From: Heterodera schachtii
Lineage: Eukaryota; Nematoda; Chromadorea; Rhabditida; Heteroderidae
Direction of reading: 5' to 3'
DNA: 64,000 nucleotides
Assembly: GCA_023374025.1 (NCBI GenBank)
Contig: SIJG01000009.1
Coordinates: 2,223,475 to 2,287,474 of the forward strand
Each line of letters starts with the position of its first letter. The first letter of the stretch is position 1. This document shows, in pieces, positions 55,350 through 64,000 of the stretch. The position numbers were made by a program, and so were the translations under genes. Below the pieces are notes generated by a model that was given only the letters and a program-made list of their open reading frames with translations, searched no databases and was not told where the DNA came from.

Positions 55350-56310
55350 TAGAGTGCAGCGGGACCGGGAATTTTGGGCAAAACCGGGACCGGGACTTGC
55401 CGGGACCTGAGAAGCCGGGACCGGTATCGGGACCTCGATTTTTCTTCGGGACCGGGAACCGGGACCAACCGGGAATTTTTAAAAATTCAAAAATTTTTGA
55501 AAAAATTAAAAAAATTCAAACTTTTAATTTATTTCAAGTGAAAATAAAACAAAAATAAATTTTAATTTTGTTTTTTATTTAATAAAATCCAAAAGTTAAA
55601 GCCAAATTAAATTAATTAAACTTTTGATTTGAATTTATTTCAGTTATTTCAAACAATTAATCACTTTTTGACTCAAATGACCGAATATTATTAGAAATTC
55701 AGATTTACTTTTCACATCATTTTTTCGGCACGCTTTTTCTAAAAACTTTTGGGAAAGAAAGGGGTCCGGCGGTGCCGATAGGCGCCGCCGGGGGAAATTT
55801 TGAAAATTTGAGTGTAATTTGTTAACAGATTTTCAACAAAAAGGTTGGCTTTTAATAATACTAGGATCAACTATTTAATATGGATTTTCATTTAAAAAAT
55901 GATAAAATATATGTCGATTAAAAAAAAAATGAAGAATCATATTTTGTCGATAGGAAACCCATGGGTATATGTACAAAAAAAAAAATTAAAAATTATTTAA
56001 TTTCTGTAGAGGGATTGAACCACGGGAAAGAAGATGGGAAAAGTCAAGGAGACTAGCCACTAGACCATTTTCACAATTGTTAGTGTAACTTTTAAAGAAT
56101 ATATTTCATATTTTTTTAAATTTTTTCCTTTGGTTCATTAATTTTTCACTCAGACCCCCATTTTACTAATGCTTGTTTTTCCCGGTTCCCGGTTGCCCTA
56201 CCGGGACCGGGACCGGGACCTGAGCTTTTCAAAACCCGGGACCGGGAACCGGGACTTCGGATGACCGGGAATTCCCGGCCCGGTCCCGGTCCCGGTCACG
56301 CTGCACTCTA
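55350..56310. mobile_element. hAT-type element, 961 bp, GC-rich ends
   Basis: Ends tagagtgcagcgggaccggg and cccggtcacgctgcactcta (inverted), with many gggaccggga repeats inside both ends. It is flanked by an 8-bp duplication atttgaat (55,342-55,349 and 56,311-56,318). No transposase. It inserted just past the 15-bp minisatellite. A tRNA-like stretch lies inside. Confidence 0.8.
56012..56082 (-). tRNA. tRNA-like segment inside a hAT element
   Basis: Minus strand: ATGGTCTAGTGGCTAGTCTC (A-box/D-arm-like) and CCGTGGTTCAATCCCTC (T-arm with TTCAATC loop). The anticodon arm is unconvincing. Probably a tRNA-derived (SINE-like) or decayed tRNA sequence. A further TTCGAATCC-containing block at 56,630-56,700 is similar in kind. 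Confidence 0.3.
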
Positions 56311-56334
56311 ATTTGAATACATACAAAAAAAACG

Positions 56335-56936
56335 GTCGGGGTCGTTTTCGCGCCGCCGTTTTCGCGCCAGGGACGTTTTCGCGCCGCCGTTTTCGCGCGG
56401 GTGCATATATGTAAAAGAAATACGTGTATTAGAGAAAATTCTTTTTTTACTAAATTCGGAAGTCGGAAATCGGAATTCCGACCCCAAGAACGTCGGAAAC
56501 CGGAAGTCGGAAAATTTTCAAAAAAGTTTTTTGGGGCTAATTAATTTATGCCGCTGATAAAGTAAATAGTTCCAGACCCTGCTGATCAGAATCTGAAATC
56601 AGGTTTCAAATAGGGCATCGCTATGGCCGCAGAATCCCTGCGTATCTGGGATTCTGAACCAGGACGGGGAGATCAGGTTCGAATCCCGCTGGAGGAAAAG
56701 ATTATTTTGGGTATTTTTAAACTCATTAGACTATTTTAAGCTCTCAAAAGGGTTTATTTTTTCGAAAATTCAAGCCATTTTTAAGAAATTTTTTGTCCAT
56801 AGTTCGTCCATATTTTTCGATTTTTTTTTCTATGTTATAATCCATTTTTTGGGTTTTTGGTCCATATAAATCCGGTCCCAAATTATAATGCTAAAAACGC
56901 ACTGGCGCGAAAACGGCGGCGCGAAAACGTCCTGGC
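56335..56936. repeat. Inverted repeat of 'gttttcgcgcc' motifs
   Basis: Left: cgttttcgcgccgccgtttt..cgcgccagggacg; right (inverted): ggcgcgaaaacggcggcgcg..aaaacgtcctgg. The same cgcgcc motif appears at 8,180-8,205, 8,840-8,870, 24,430 and 25,095. It probably represents the ends of another TIR element whose interior holds a tRNA-like block and an atatggacta-type run. Confidence 0.5.
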
Positions 56937-57326
56937 CCGCAAAAAAAAAAACGTCAGAAATTGGCGCCCCCACAAAATGTCCAAGCCACGAAATGTCCAA
57001 GCCACGAAATGTCCAAGCCACGAAATGTCCAAGCCACGAAATGTCCAAGCCACGAATTGTCCAAGCCACGAAATGTCCAAAAGAGTAAAAAACCACGAAA
57101 TGTCCAAAAGTCTAAAAAGCTCATAAAAACCCGGAAAAGGAGTCTAATTAAGGGTTTTCGGGCTCGCTGAATACGAAAACGACATTTCTATTGCCCCTTA
57201 CCTAACCCTAGACCCAAATATAACCATGAAATAGGAAAATAAATTTTTAATTTCTAATCGAATGGCGACCATAATTCGAACAAATTTTTAATGCTTCTCT
57301 ATGTGATTCGAATTCTCTCTATAGAC

Positions 57327-57923
57327 CAGGGTTCGGATCTGTTCTTATTTCTAAGAAATGTTCTGATTTGGAGGGTCCAAATCTTAGAAAATGAAAATGT
57401 TCTTATTTCTAAGAAATGTTCTGATTTTGGGCTATTGTTCTTATTTTGTTCTTATTTCTTAAATATATTCATAATTTTGAAATTTTATGGCAGAATTTCA
57501 ATATTTTATCAAGAAAATATAAGATTTGAGGCAAAATTTGGTCATTTTTGGACAAAATCTGTTAACAAATCGCAATTAAAATTTAAAAAATTTTCCCGGC
57601 GGCGCCTATCGGCACCGCCGGAGCCCCTCCCCTCGCCCATTCACCAAAAGTTTTTTGGAAAATGCGCCGCAAAAAAAGAGTTTAAAAATCTGATTTTTTG
57701 ATTCCGAATGCACTGAAATTTACGATTTGCTTAATTCCTCACCAAAATTGTTAAAAATGATCATGGGAGGTGGAAAATATAATATTTAATACATTTTCGA
57801 TCGAATAAATTGTAAAAATAACTGATTTGAAGCAATTTTGCGAAATGTTCTTATTTTTGACCCGAAAATCTTATTTTTTGGCCTTGATGTTCTTATTTTG
57901 AAAAATTTTCGATCCGAACCCTG
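57327..57923. mobile_element. hAT element nested in the MULE, 597 bp
   Basis: Ends cagggttcggatc / gatccgaaccctg, flanked by the 8-bp duplication ctatagac (57,319-57,326 and 57,924-57,931). The interior has ttcttatttctaagaaatgt repeats and a cccggcggcgcctatcggca block also seen at 10,255 and 55,765. Non-coding. Confidence 0.85.
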
Positions 57924-57989
57924 CTATAGACACACCCTCAGCTTCACACATTAAAAAAAATAATTTTATTAAAAATTCAATAAAATTCA

Positions 57990-60290
57990 TTACGGAACAT
58001 GGACAATTGAATCATCAAAATTCTCGAAATCCTTCCATTTTCCTGCATATCCTTCAACTTGGAGACCGAGCGCCGTCATAAGATCATGGATGTCACCGTT
58101 GCTGTTGTACGACGCGTCCGCCAAAATTCGCATAATGACAGCATCCTGGAGGATGTATCGTTTGTGTCGCTTGTGAATGAAATGGCGAGCAGATCGGGCA
58201 GCGTCCACCTGTCTGTCGATGCTTTCATTAACCCCACAAATGAAGTCCGAGAGGGCGGGGTGGTGACAGAGACCTTTCTAAATGTTTCTTTTCAATTTGC
58301 TTTTAATAAATTAAGAGTTGCTTCGTTTGTACGAGCGAGGACAGACGTTGCCTGTGAGTGCATGTTCCACATCGGAATTGGAAAATGTGGCGCCCGAACG
58401 ATTTCGTCCTCCCACGCTGGAACTGAATTTTTTTATTAAATTAAAACGGATGAATTGATTAAAGAATTTGCCTGAAGGCGCTGTCGAAGTCGATAGCGGG
58501 CTCAACGAATATTGAACAATCTGCTCCCGTGGACTCACAGTGGTTGGCCATGTAAGAGTTGATGGTGCCGGTGAGCCGATGCCGAACTTACTGGGGTAGC
58601 CGCATAGCTGTGTTCCGAGTTGATGGTCGAAATTGTCGTCCCGAGTGAAGCTAAAAATTTAAATTTTTGGAAAGCAAATGCATAAATTTAAACAAACAAT
58701 GGTTGCCGATGGGTGAAAAGTTGAGTCGATTATCTCCAAATGCGTTAACACCGTCCAACAACTGGCGCTGTGTCAAGCCGATGTATGTTCGAGAGAAGTA
58801 AAGGAAGAACACTGGCATTCCAGGAGGAGAAGACGCCACGATAATTGAGAAAGCTCTTCTGATAATGTCGGGAGGCAAAAGCGGCAAAGAGAGAACCCTT
58901 CTGAAAAAAGAATTATGATTTAAATCTAAATCTTATTTTTTACCTGAATGTGTTGCGAACTGCCTCACCATATTCTGTCTTCTCGCCGTACAAATGCACG
59001 AGACCAAGTCGTTTGAAGTTCCTGTACAGGCTTTGCCCGTAGTGGAACATACAACACTTAATCTGTGCCGTGGGGAAAACCGCGCGGATGGCCGCCATTT
59101 CGGCTTTTTCAAAGTCACAAAGAACTAAAAATAAAATTCTTCATTTTATTCCTTTTCCGTGAATCAAATAGTTAACCTTTGCCTGGGACCACTGGTGAGG
59201 TGCGTCCACGGAGAAAGTTCAGTGCCTCTTCGTAGTAGCGTCGCTGTTTTCCAGGCAGAAGACACCACATACAGATGCACATCCTATGATGCACTGAAGC
59301 ACCGATGACGAAGCACTGCTCCCACATTGCCGGAGCACATTTGAAAGTGCCGTCAAGGTGCCATGTGCCGCATTGGCGCAAAATTTCCAGTCTTAAAAAA
59401 ATAAAACCATTAAGAAATAGAATTTTTATAGCCAAAAAATGTACCTTAACGCTGCCGAAAATAAGGACCACGTCCTTTTCGCCTTGCCTGACATTGCGAC
59501 TGTCATACAAGACGATGTCCTCACCACGTTTTTCGCGTAACGTTGCTGGAATGACAAAGGCCAGTTGGTCCTGCACATCGACGTTTCCCAACAATTTTTT
59601 CTTCTCACGCCGCATCATTTCAGTCAACGCATTGTTGGAACTCATGGCCACAAATGCTTCATCCGTTGCTGATCGCCTCACTTTTGACAAAAGTCGGGTC
59701 GGCTTCAGACATGGCTCGGCCAGGACACTTTCTTTTATTTTCGGCCGCTTTGACTCTGCCTTTAATACAAAACATTAATTAATCATTCTAAATTTAAACA
59801 AACTTGTTGTTTCTGAGGTGCTGGGATATGGTTATGTTGTCTTTGACTCAAGTTTCCAGTAGCTCCGGTTCGCCGTTGTTTGTGATGTTTGCATATGCTG
59901 AGCAACTGCGATTTGTGCACCTCCAGCGATTTCCTGAGTGGTGTGTGAATCGAAATCCTGAATAGTTTAGAAATTAAATTTATTGCGGCACTTCAAACAT
60001 ACCGTTCAACCATAGACAATCTCCCCCAAAATTGGTCTTTCCGCGCTCAAAGGTCACTGTTGAAAGTTCAGCCTCGTTCAAAGTCTGTTGTTCAACATTG
60101 TCGGAAGTTATCATGGCTTGCGGTTCGTCAATCTCCACTCCAAAATTCACGGCCTCCTCAGTTGTGTTTGAAATGTCTGACAAATAACGCTTCTTCCGAC
60201 TTTTTTGTAGACTTTCAAGTTTATTACGAATCATTTGTTCGTCAATGAATAACAAAATCTGAAGACAAAAAACAGCATATATTTTAACCG
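57990..60290 (-). pseudogene. MULE transposase with FLYWCH-type finger, degraded
   Basis: Minus-strand exons. A 60,270-60,010 piece ends GDCLWLNG. Next, RFTHHSGNRWRCTNRSCSAY with a His-x-His (QRQHNHIP) one frame off gives a FLYWCH-like zinc finger. Then 59,770-59,450 (VIPATLREKRGEDIVLYDSR), 59,395-59,175 (TWHLDGTFKCAP..YYEEALNFL, the first catalytic Asp region), 59,125-58,945 (LCDFEKAEMAAIRAVFPTAQ..CCMFHYGQSLYR), 58,900-58,650 (LPLLPPDIIRRAF..FFLYFSRTYIG). The terminal exon is HHPALSDFICG..IHDLMTALGLQVE, stopping at 57,990. The DGTF and DFE-x12-C-x2-H blocks are the MULE transposase signature. Frameshifts near 59,860 and 58,300 suggest it is inactive. Some ends are approximate. Confidence 0.75.
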
Positions 60291-60862
60291 AATTTTGAGA
60301 TTTTTCTTATTCGGTTGGGTCTAGGGTTAGGTAAGGGGCAATATAAATGTCGTTTTCGTATTCAGCGACCCCGAAAACCCTTAATTAGACTCCTTTTCCG
60401 GGTTTTTATGAGCTTTTTAGACTTTTGGACATTTCGTGGTTTTTTACTCTTTTGGACATTTCGTGGCTTGGACAATTCGTGGCTTGGACATTTCGTGGCT
60501 TGGACATTTCGTGGCTTGGACATTTCGTGGCTTGGACATTTTGTGGGTCAGCGCAGAAATTGTGTCAAAATTCAAAATTTACCAAAATATTCATTTACAT
60601 AAAAATTTACACAAAAAATAAAAATAAAAAATTGTTTAAACAGATAAATCAATTTGAGAGAGTAACTCTCGAGTTAAATAAGGTTTGATAATATGTGTCT
60701 GACTACAAAATTAATGGACTGTTAATATTTAATGAGGGCAACTGAGCATTCACCACCAAAAAATAAAAAATAATTAGAAGAATATTTTCATGACGAAAGA
60801 GAAAAAAAATTTTTTTTTTTTGTATTAAAATTTAAGGGAGTGATTCTAGGGTATTTAATAAC

Positions 60863-61430
60863 TAGGGATTACATTTATAGGCACTAAAAACCGTCAAAAG
60901 GGGTAGGCCTTAGGCTCTAAAAAACCCCCAAAATAGGCACTAAAAAATGGAAAATAGGCACTAAAAATCCTCAAATTTAGGGGTGTAAAATGACAAAAAT
61001 TTATTCAAAAAAGTAAAAAATTCTACAAAATCAGTATTGAGTTACTTTATTTTTTAAATTCAAAAAATTATCCTAAAGAAAATTTAAGACGATTTTTGGT
61101 AAAATTTTTCATTTTTTACGTGGTTTATTTTCTGAAATTTTTGGGTCGATTCATTGGGGGTGTATTTTCAAAAAATCGCTTCTTAGGAGTCTAATTTTCG
61201 TTTTTATTGCATTTTTATTAACAAATTTTGGGCAAAACGCCAAAATAGGCAAAAATAGGCTCTTTCAAAAATTTGTAGGCTTTTTAGGCGCTAAAAATAA
61301 AAGCCTAGATAATAGGCACTAATAACTCGAAAAGTAGCTTAACAACAGCCCAAAAAATATGTTTTTCGTGCGTTTCAGGCTATAGGGAGCTCAGGAAAAA
61401 ATAGGCTTTTGCCTAAAAATGTGATCCCTA
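60863..61430. mobile_element. hAT element, 568 bp
   Basis: Ends tagggattacattt / aaaaatgtgatcccta; flanking 8-bp duplication ttaataac (60,855-60,862 and 61,431-61,438). The interior is made of aataggcactaaaa strings. Non-coding. Confidence 0.85.
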
Positions 61431-61476
61431 TTAATAACATCACAAACTACAAAATGAGCCATTAAATAATTATGAC

Positions 61477-62306
61477 TAGGGATTCCATTTTTATGTAAGA
61501 AAAATCGCGAAATATGTAAATAAAATATGTATAAGAAATGCTAAAATATGTATGAAATATGTACAAAAACCCCCAAATATGTACGAAAATATATAAATAA
61601 AATTTTTTTAAATGGTTATTTTTTGGAAAAAAATTCTTCGTAAAAAGTAAAATAGGCACAAATGCTTAGCATCACATTTTAGTATTTAAATTAATTTTTG
61701 ATACATCATTTTTTGAAAAAAAAAAAATCGATTTTTTAGGGATACATTTCCAAAATTTTTTTTAATTCTTCACAAAATTTTTTTATAAATTCTCAAAAAT
61801 CCTCAAAATATGTAAAAAAAAATGAAAATATATACGAAAAATTGTGAAATATGTACGAAAAAGTCCAAAATATGTATAAAAATATGTACATATGTAATAT
61901 GTAGAAAAAGCCGAAAATATGTAAAAATATGTAAATAAAAGTCCCAACTTTTGTTCGCAAACACAAAAAAGAAAGTGTTTTTCCTACTATTTAGAGTAGG
62001 GTTGCTCCCCGAGCCTCGGGGAGCAAAATGTCGGGGAACGGGGAGGAAATTCCCCGAAAGAATTTGTCGGGGATGGCTGGAGAAATTTAAAAAATGTCGG
62101 GGAGGAAATTTTCATATAAAGTCTAAAAAACAGAAAAAGAAAAAGTCCAGAACAAAAAAGTCTTAAAAACTCATTTAAAGACATCTTATTTCAAGTGCAA
62201 TTTAAAACTTTCGTAATTCCCCGAAACATGTCGGGGAGCAACCCTAATTTAGAGCATGGAGAATCCAGGAAAAAATATATGTATTTACATAAAAATGGAA
62301 TCCCTA
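61477..62306. mobile_element. hAT element, 830 bp, with nested insertion
   Basis: Ends tagggattccatttttatgt / acataaaaatggaatcccta; 8-bp duplication attatgac (61,469-61,476 and 62,307-62,314). The uninterrupted site is seen at 9,788-9,795 and 26,024-26,031. Related in sequence to the element at 33,394. Confidence 0.88.
61997..62246. mobile_element. Small hAT element nested in the previous one, 250 bp
   Basis: Ends tagggttgctccccga / tcggggagcaaccct; 8-bp duplication atttagag (61,989-61,996 and 62,247-62,254). The interior has tcggggagg repeats. A tcggggaatcgccgaccctaa string near 63,618 may be a fragment of a relative. Confidence 0.85.
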
Positions 62307-62429
62307 ATTATGACACAAAACATTGCCCACGTAACACTTACAAACCAATTAATTTTCAAATTCAAAAAGCGAAACATTGTTTGCCTACATGAATTTAGCG
62401 TGACAATTTAATGAAGAGAGAAGAATTTT

Positions 62430-63110
62430 GCCTTTTTTTTTTTGCGCACTAATTTCGATATATTAAACATAAATAACACATTTTCTACTTGGTTTAAACT
62501 TCTAGGTTGACTTTTATTATGCCTTTTTGCGTGCCTTTAATGTTTTTTTTTGGCATTTTTTCCTAAAAATTTCATTAAAAATGCAATAAAATCGGGAAAT
62601 ACCCCTCCGAAATTTGTTTTTTGATTTAAAAATTTGGCTTTAAAATGTCATGAAAAAATGTGCGTTAAAAATTTTAAATGCCCTTTTCCATGCCTATTTG
62701 AGGATTTGTGTGCCTTTTTCATGCCTTTTTTGCAAATCTGTAAAAGATCAATGATCAGAAAAGACGGGATTTTATTGGTTTATTACTCAAATGGCTTTTA
62801 TTTTGCAGCCAAACCATCTTTTGTATCAAATAAAATTTTGATTTAATTGTTTTTCCCTTAATTTTTGGTTATGACTAGGGACCGGATTTTGAGGCATATG
62901 CCTTTTTTTTCTGCGCACTAGTTTCGACATATTAAGCATAAAAAACGCATTTTCCACTTGGTTTGAGGCTTCTACGTTGACTTTTACTATGCCTTTTTTT
63001 TTGCCTTATTCGGGATTTTCGTGCCTTAAATGTTTTTTTGGCATTTTGCTGTTTTGGTAACTTTTTTGGTGTTTTTTTTTTCCGAAAAATTCCATTAAAA
63101 TTGTAAGAGC
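62430..63110. repeat. Direct repeat with 'cttggttt' core; truncated hAT-like end
   Basis: gcgcactaatttcgatatat..cacattttctacttggttt at 62,443-62,495 recurs at 62,914-62,965 with the following ggttgacttttattatgcc. At 62,877 the string tagggaccggattttgag after gttatgac looks like a hAT left end; no right end was found. No gene. Confidence 0.4.
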
Positions 63111-63274
63111 GCGACCCTAATTCGCTTTTTTTATTTCATCGTTTTGGGCGCCGTTTTAAATTGATTCCGATCGTTTTTGAGCAATTTTTGAGCTGGGATC
63201 ACATCAAACCGATTATTTACCAAATTATTCACTGAACAAATTCCAAATTTTATTGAATCATGTGCACTGATGAG

Positions 63275-63450
63275 AAGGGGAACTAAAAGAATTTTGATTC
63301 TTTTTAATGGCAAAAATATGTCGTGCCATCGGTGCGTGACGTCGGAAAAATGTCCCCTCTTTTAATGAGTCCAATTAATTAATACTTGAGGACAATTAGT
63401 TAATATGAACTGTAAAGAATTCGAATTTCTCCATTATTCACTGATAGGAT
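63275..63450. repeat. Interspersed repeat, copy 3
   Basis: gaactaaaagaattttgattc..gtgccatcggtgcgtgacg then tttaatgagtccaattaatt, as at 1,070-1,250. Confidence 0.6.
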
Positions 63451-63879
63451 TTATGTGTTACAAATTATTTAATTTAAAAAGTCTTTTTCAATGTGCCGGA
63501 TTCCTTTACCAATTTTGTCCTTCATTTTTAGTGCCACAATAAGAGTCTGGGAAGGTGCTGGCTCTTTTCGTAACCGAGCTCACCGACTCCCGACATTCCC
63601 CCCCCCCGACACATAGTCGGGGAATCGCCGACCCTAAGCGTTGTAAAATTTAATGCTATTTCAATCAAATATTTAAATTTTACCTAAACATCAAGCCAAA
63701 ATAAATGTTTTTAAAAAACGCGAAAATATTTGTGAAAATATTGAAAAAATCCAAATATTTTGAAAGAATTCAATAAAAATGAAAAAAAAATGCTTCAGAA
63801 CTTTTAAAATTATTTTCGCAAATTGTTTCGCCAAATAAATTGGAAACAATTAATGAATAGGACATGCAAATGAAACAGT

Positions 63880-64000
63880 TATAACATTTTTACCATATTT
63901 TAATACGCCATAGTTTCCATGGGCTAAGTGCTTAACACCAAAAGAAATTGTTAAGTGCGGTGCCATTCGGCACTCAAATATTAGTTTTTAATTATTTGTT
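63880..64000 (+). promoter_or_regulatory. Upstream region of a receptor gene beyond the window
   Basis: Contains gccatagtttccatgggc, gttaagtgcggtgccattc and, at the edge, aaatattagtttttaattat, in the same order as upstream of genes B and D. By comparison a start codon should lie within about 20-110 bp to the right. Confidence 0.55.

Larger units (their letters stand above)
56964..60553 (-). mobile_element. Mutator-like (MULE) element, 3.6 kb, tandem-repeat TIRs
   Basis: Terminal inverted repeats of about 240-255 bp (56,964-57,217 and 60,315-60,553). The outer part is a 16-bp tandem repeat (ccacgaaatgtccaag, inverted ggacatttcgtggctt), the inner part a unique stretch ending cctaaccctagacccaa / ttgggtctagggttagg. 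The direct repeat cagaaattg flanks it at 56,955-56,963 and 60,554-60,562, 9 bp as typical of Mutator. The right flank matches duplicated segments at 9,420 and 25,671, where the site reads cagaaatg without an element. It encloses the transposase gene and a nested hAT element. Confidence 0.85.
60554..62420. repeat. Third copy of the 9,420-9,905 repeat, split by two hAT elements
   Basis: 60,563-60,800 (gagagagtaactctcgagtt), 61,441-61,476 (actacaaaatgagcc) and 62,307-62,420 (gcctacatgaatttagcgtg) are consecutive pieces of the sequence seen uninterrupted at 9,420-9,905 and 25,671-26,140. Confidence 0.75.

Noticed and set aside
54724..55558. Ser/Val/Asn- and Gln/Pro/Met-rich ORFs of 202 and 259 aa
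   Set aside because: Overlapping frames of a 15-bp minisatellite; the longer one runs on into a hAT element.
56830..57170. Overlapping ORFs of HFVAWTFRGLDISW or KCPSHEMSKPRN type
   Set aside because: They are translations of the 16-bp tandem repeat in the MULE terminal repeat, on both strands; the same appears at 60,315-60,690.
59305..59778. 157-aa plus-strand ORF
   Set aside because: Antisense shadow of the MULE transposase exons, which carry the recognisable catalytic motifs on the minus strand.

Overview
The window is AT-rich, intron-rich nuclear DNA of a nematode. The strongest evidence is a cluster of seven-transmembrane chemoreceptor genes resembling the nematode Srsx class. They have a tiny first exon followed by seven exons of nearly fixed length (128, 164, 67, 148, 97/100, 217 and 118/121 nt), introns mostly of 35-60 bp, an IDR/VDR motif after TM3, and a TM7 tail of the type SNGPILYFT-(S/T)EYRQAF. 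Species cannot be fixed from the sequence. A secreted, nuclear-looking Lys/Glu-rich protein with repeated helix-turn-helix-like exons at 52.4-54.5 kb would fit a parasitic nematode effector, but that is inference.

Layout. 0-12 kb: receptor relics, a gag-type retroelement relic (2.1-2.9 kb), a GC-rich coding-like island (3.8-4.4 kb), a foldback element with a 9-bp target duplication, receptor copy E1, and a 1.7-kb hAT element with a decayed transposase. 12.8-19.7 kb: one receptor with all exons open (gene I, minus), then a ~2.1-kb tandem duplication carrying broken copies. 21-22.7 kb: two exons of an unrecognised protein. 22.9-26.4 kb: direct duplicate of 6.6-10.1 kb with many single-base deletions, then a gag relic. 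27.9-50.8 kb: receptor cluster A, B, C, E, D, F, G, H rearranged by inverted duplication. B (plus) and H (minus) are near-identical mirror copies whose eight exons each sum to 966 nt in frame. F also keeps all frames but has lost one splice acceptor; A, C, D, E and G are damaged. A 46-50-bp palindromic satellite lies upstream of B, D and H.

50.8-64 kb: GC-rich fragment, the secreted HTH-module gene, minisatellites, a 3.6-kb Mutator-like (MULE) element with tandem-repeat terminal inverted repeats around a FLYWCH/MULE transposase gene, and a series of hAT-type elements with perfect 8-bp target duplications, one nested inside another. The last 25 bases match the conserved motif found upstream of receptor start codons, so another receptor gene probably begins just beyond the window.

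The receptors would act at chemosensory neuron membranes. The remaining material records repeated transposition, tandem duplication and inversion that copied and broke these genes. Three receptor exon sets (B, H, I) read through without a lesion. Many single-base indels in the other copies may be true decay or uncorrected read errors.
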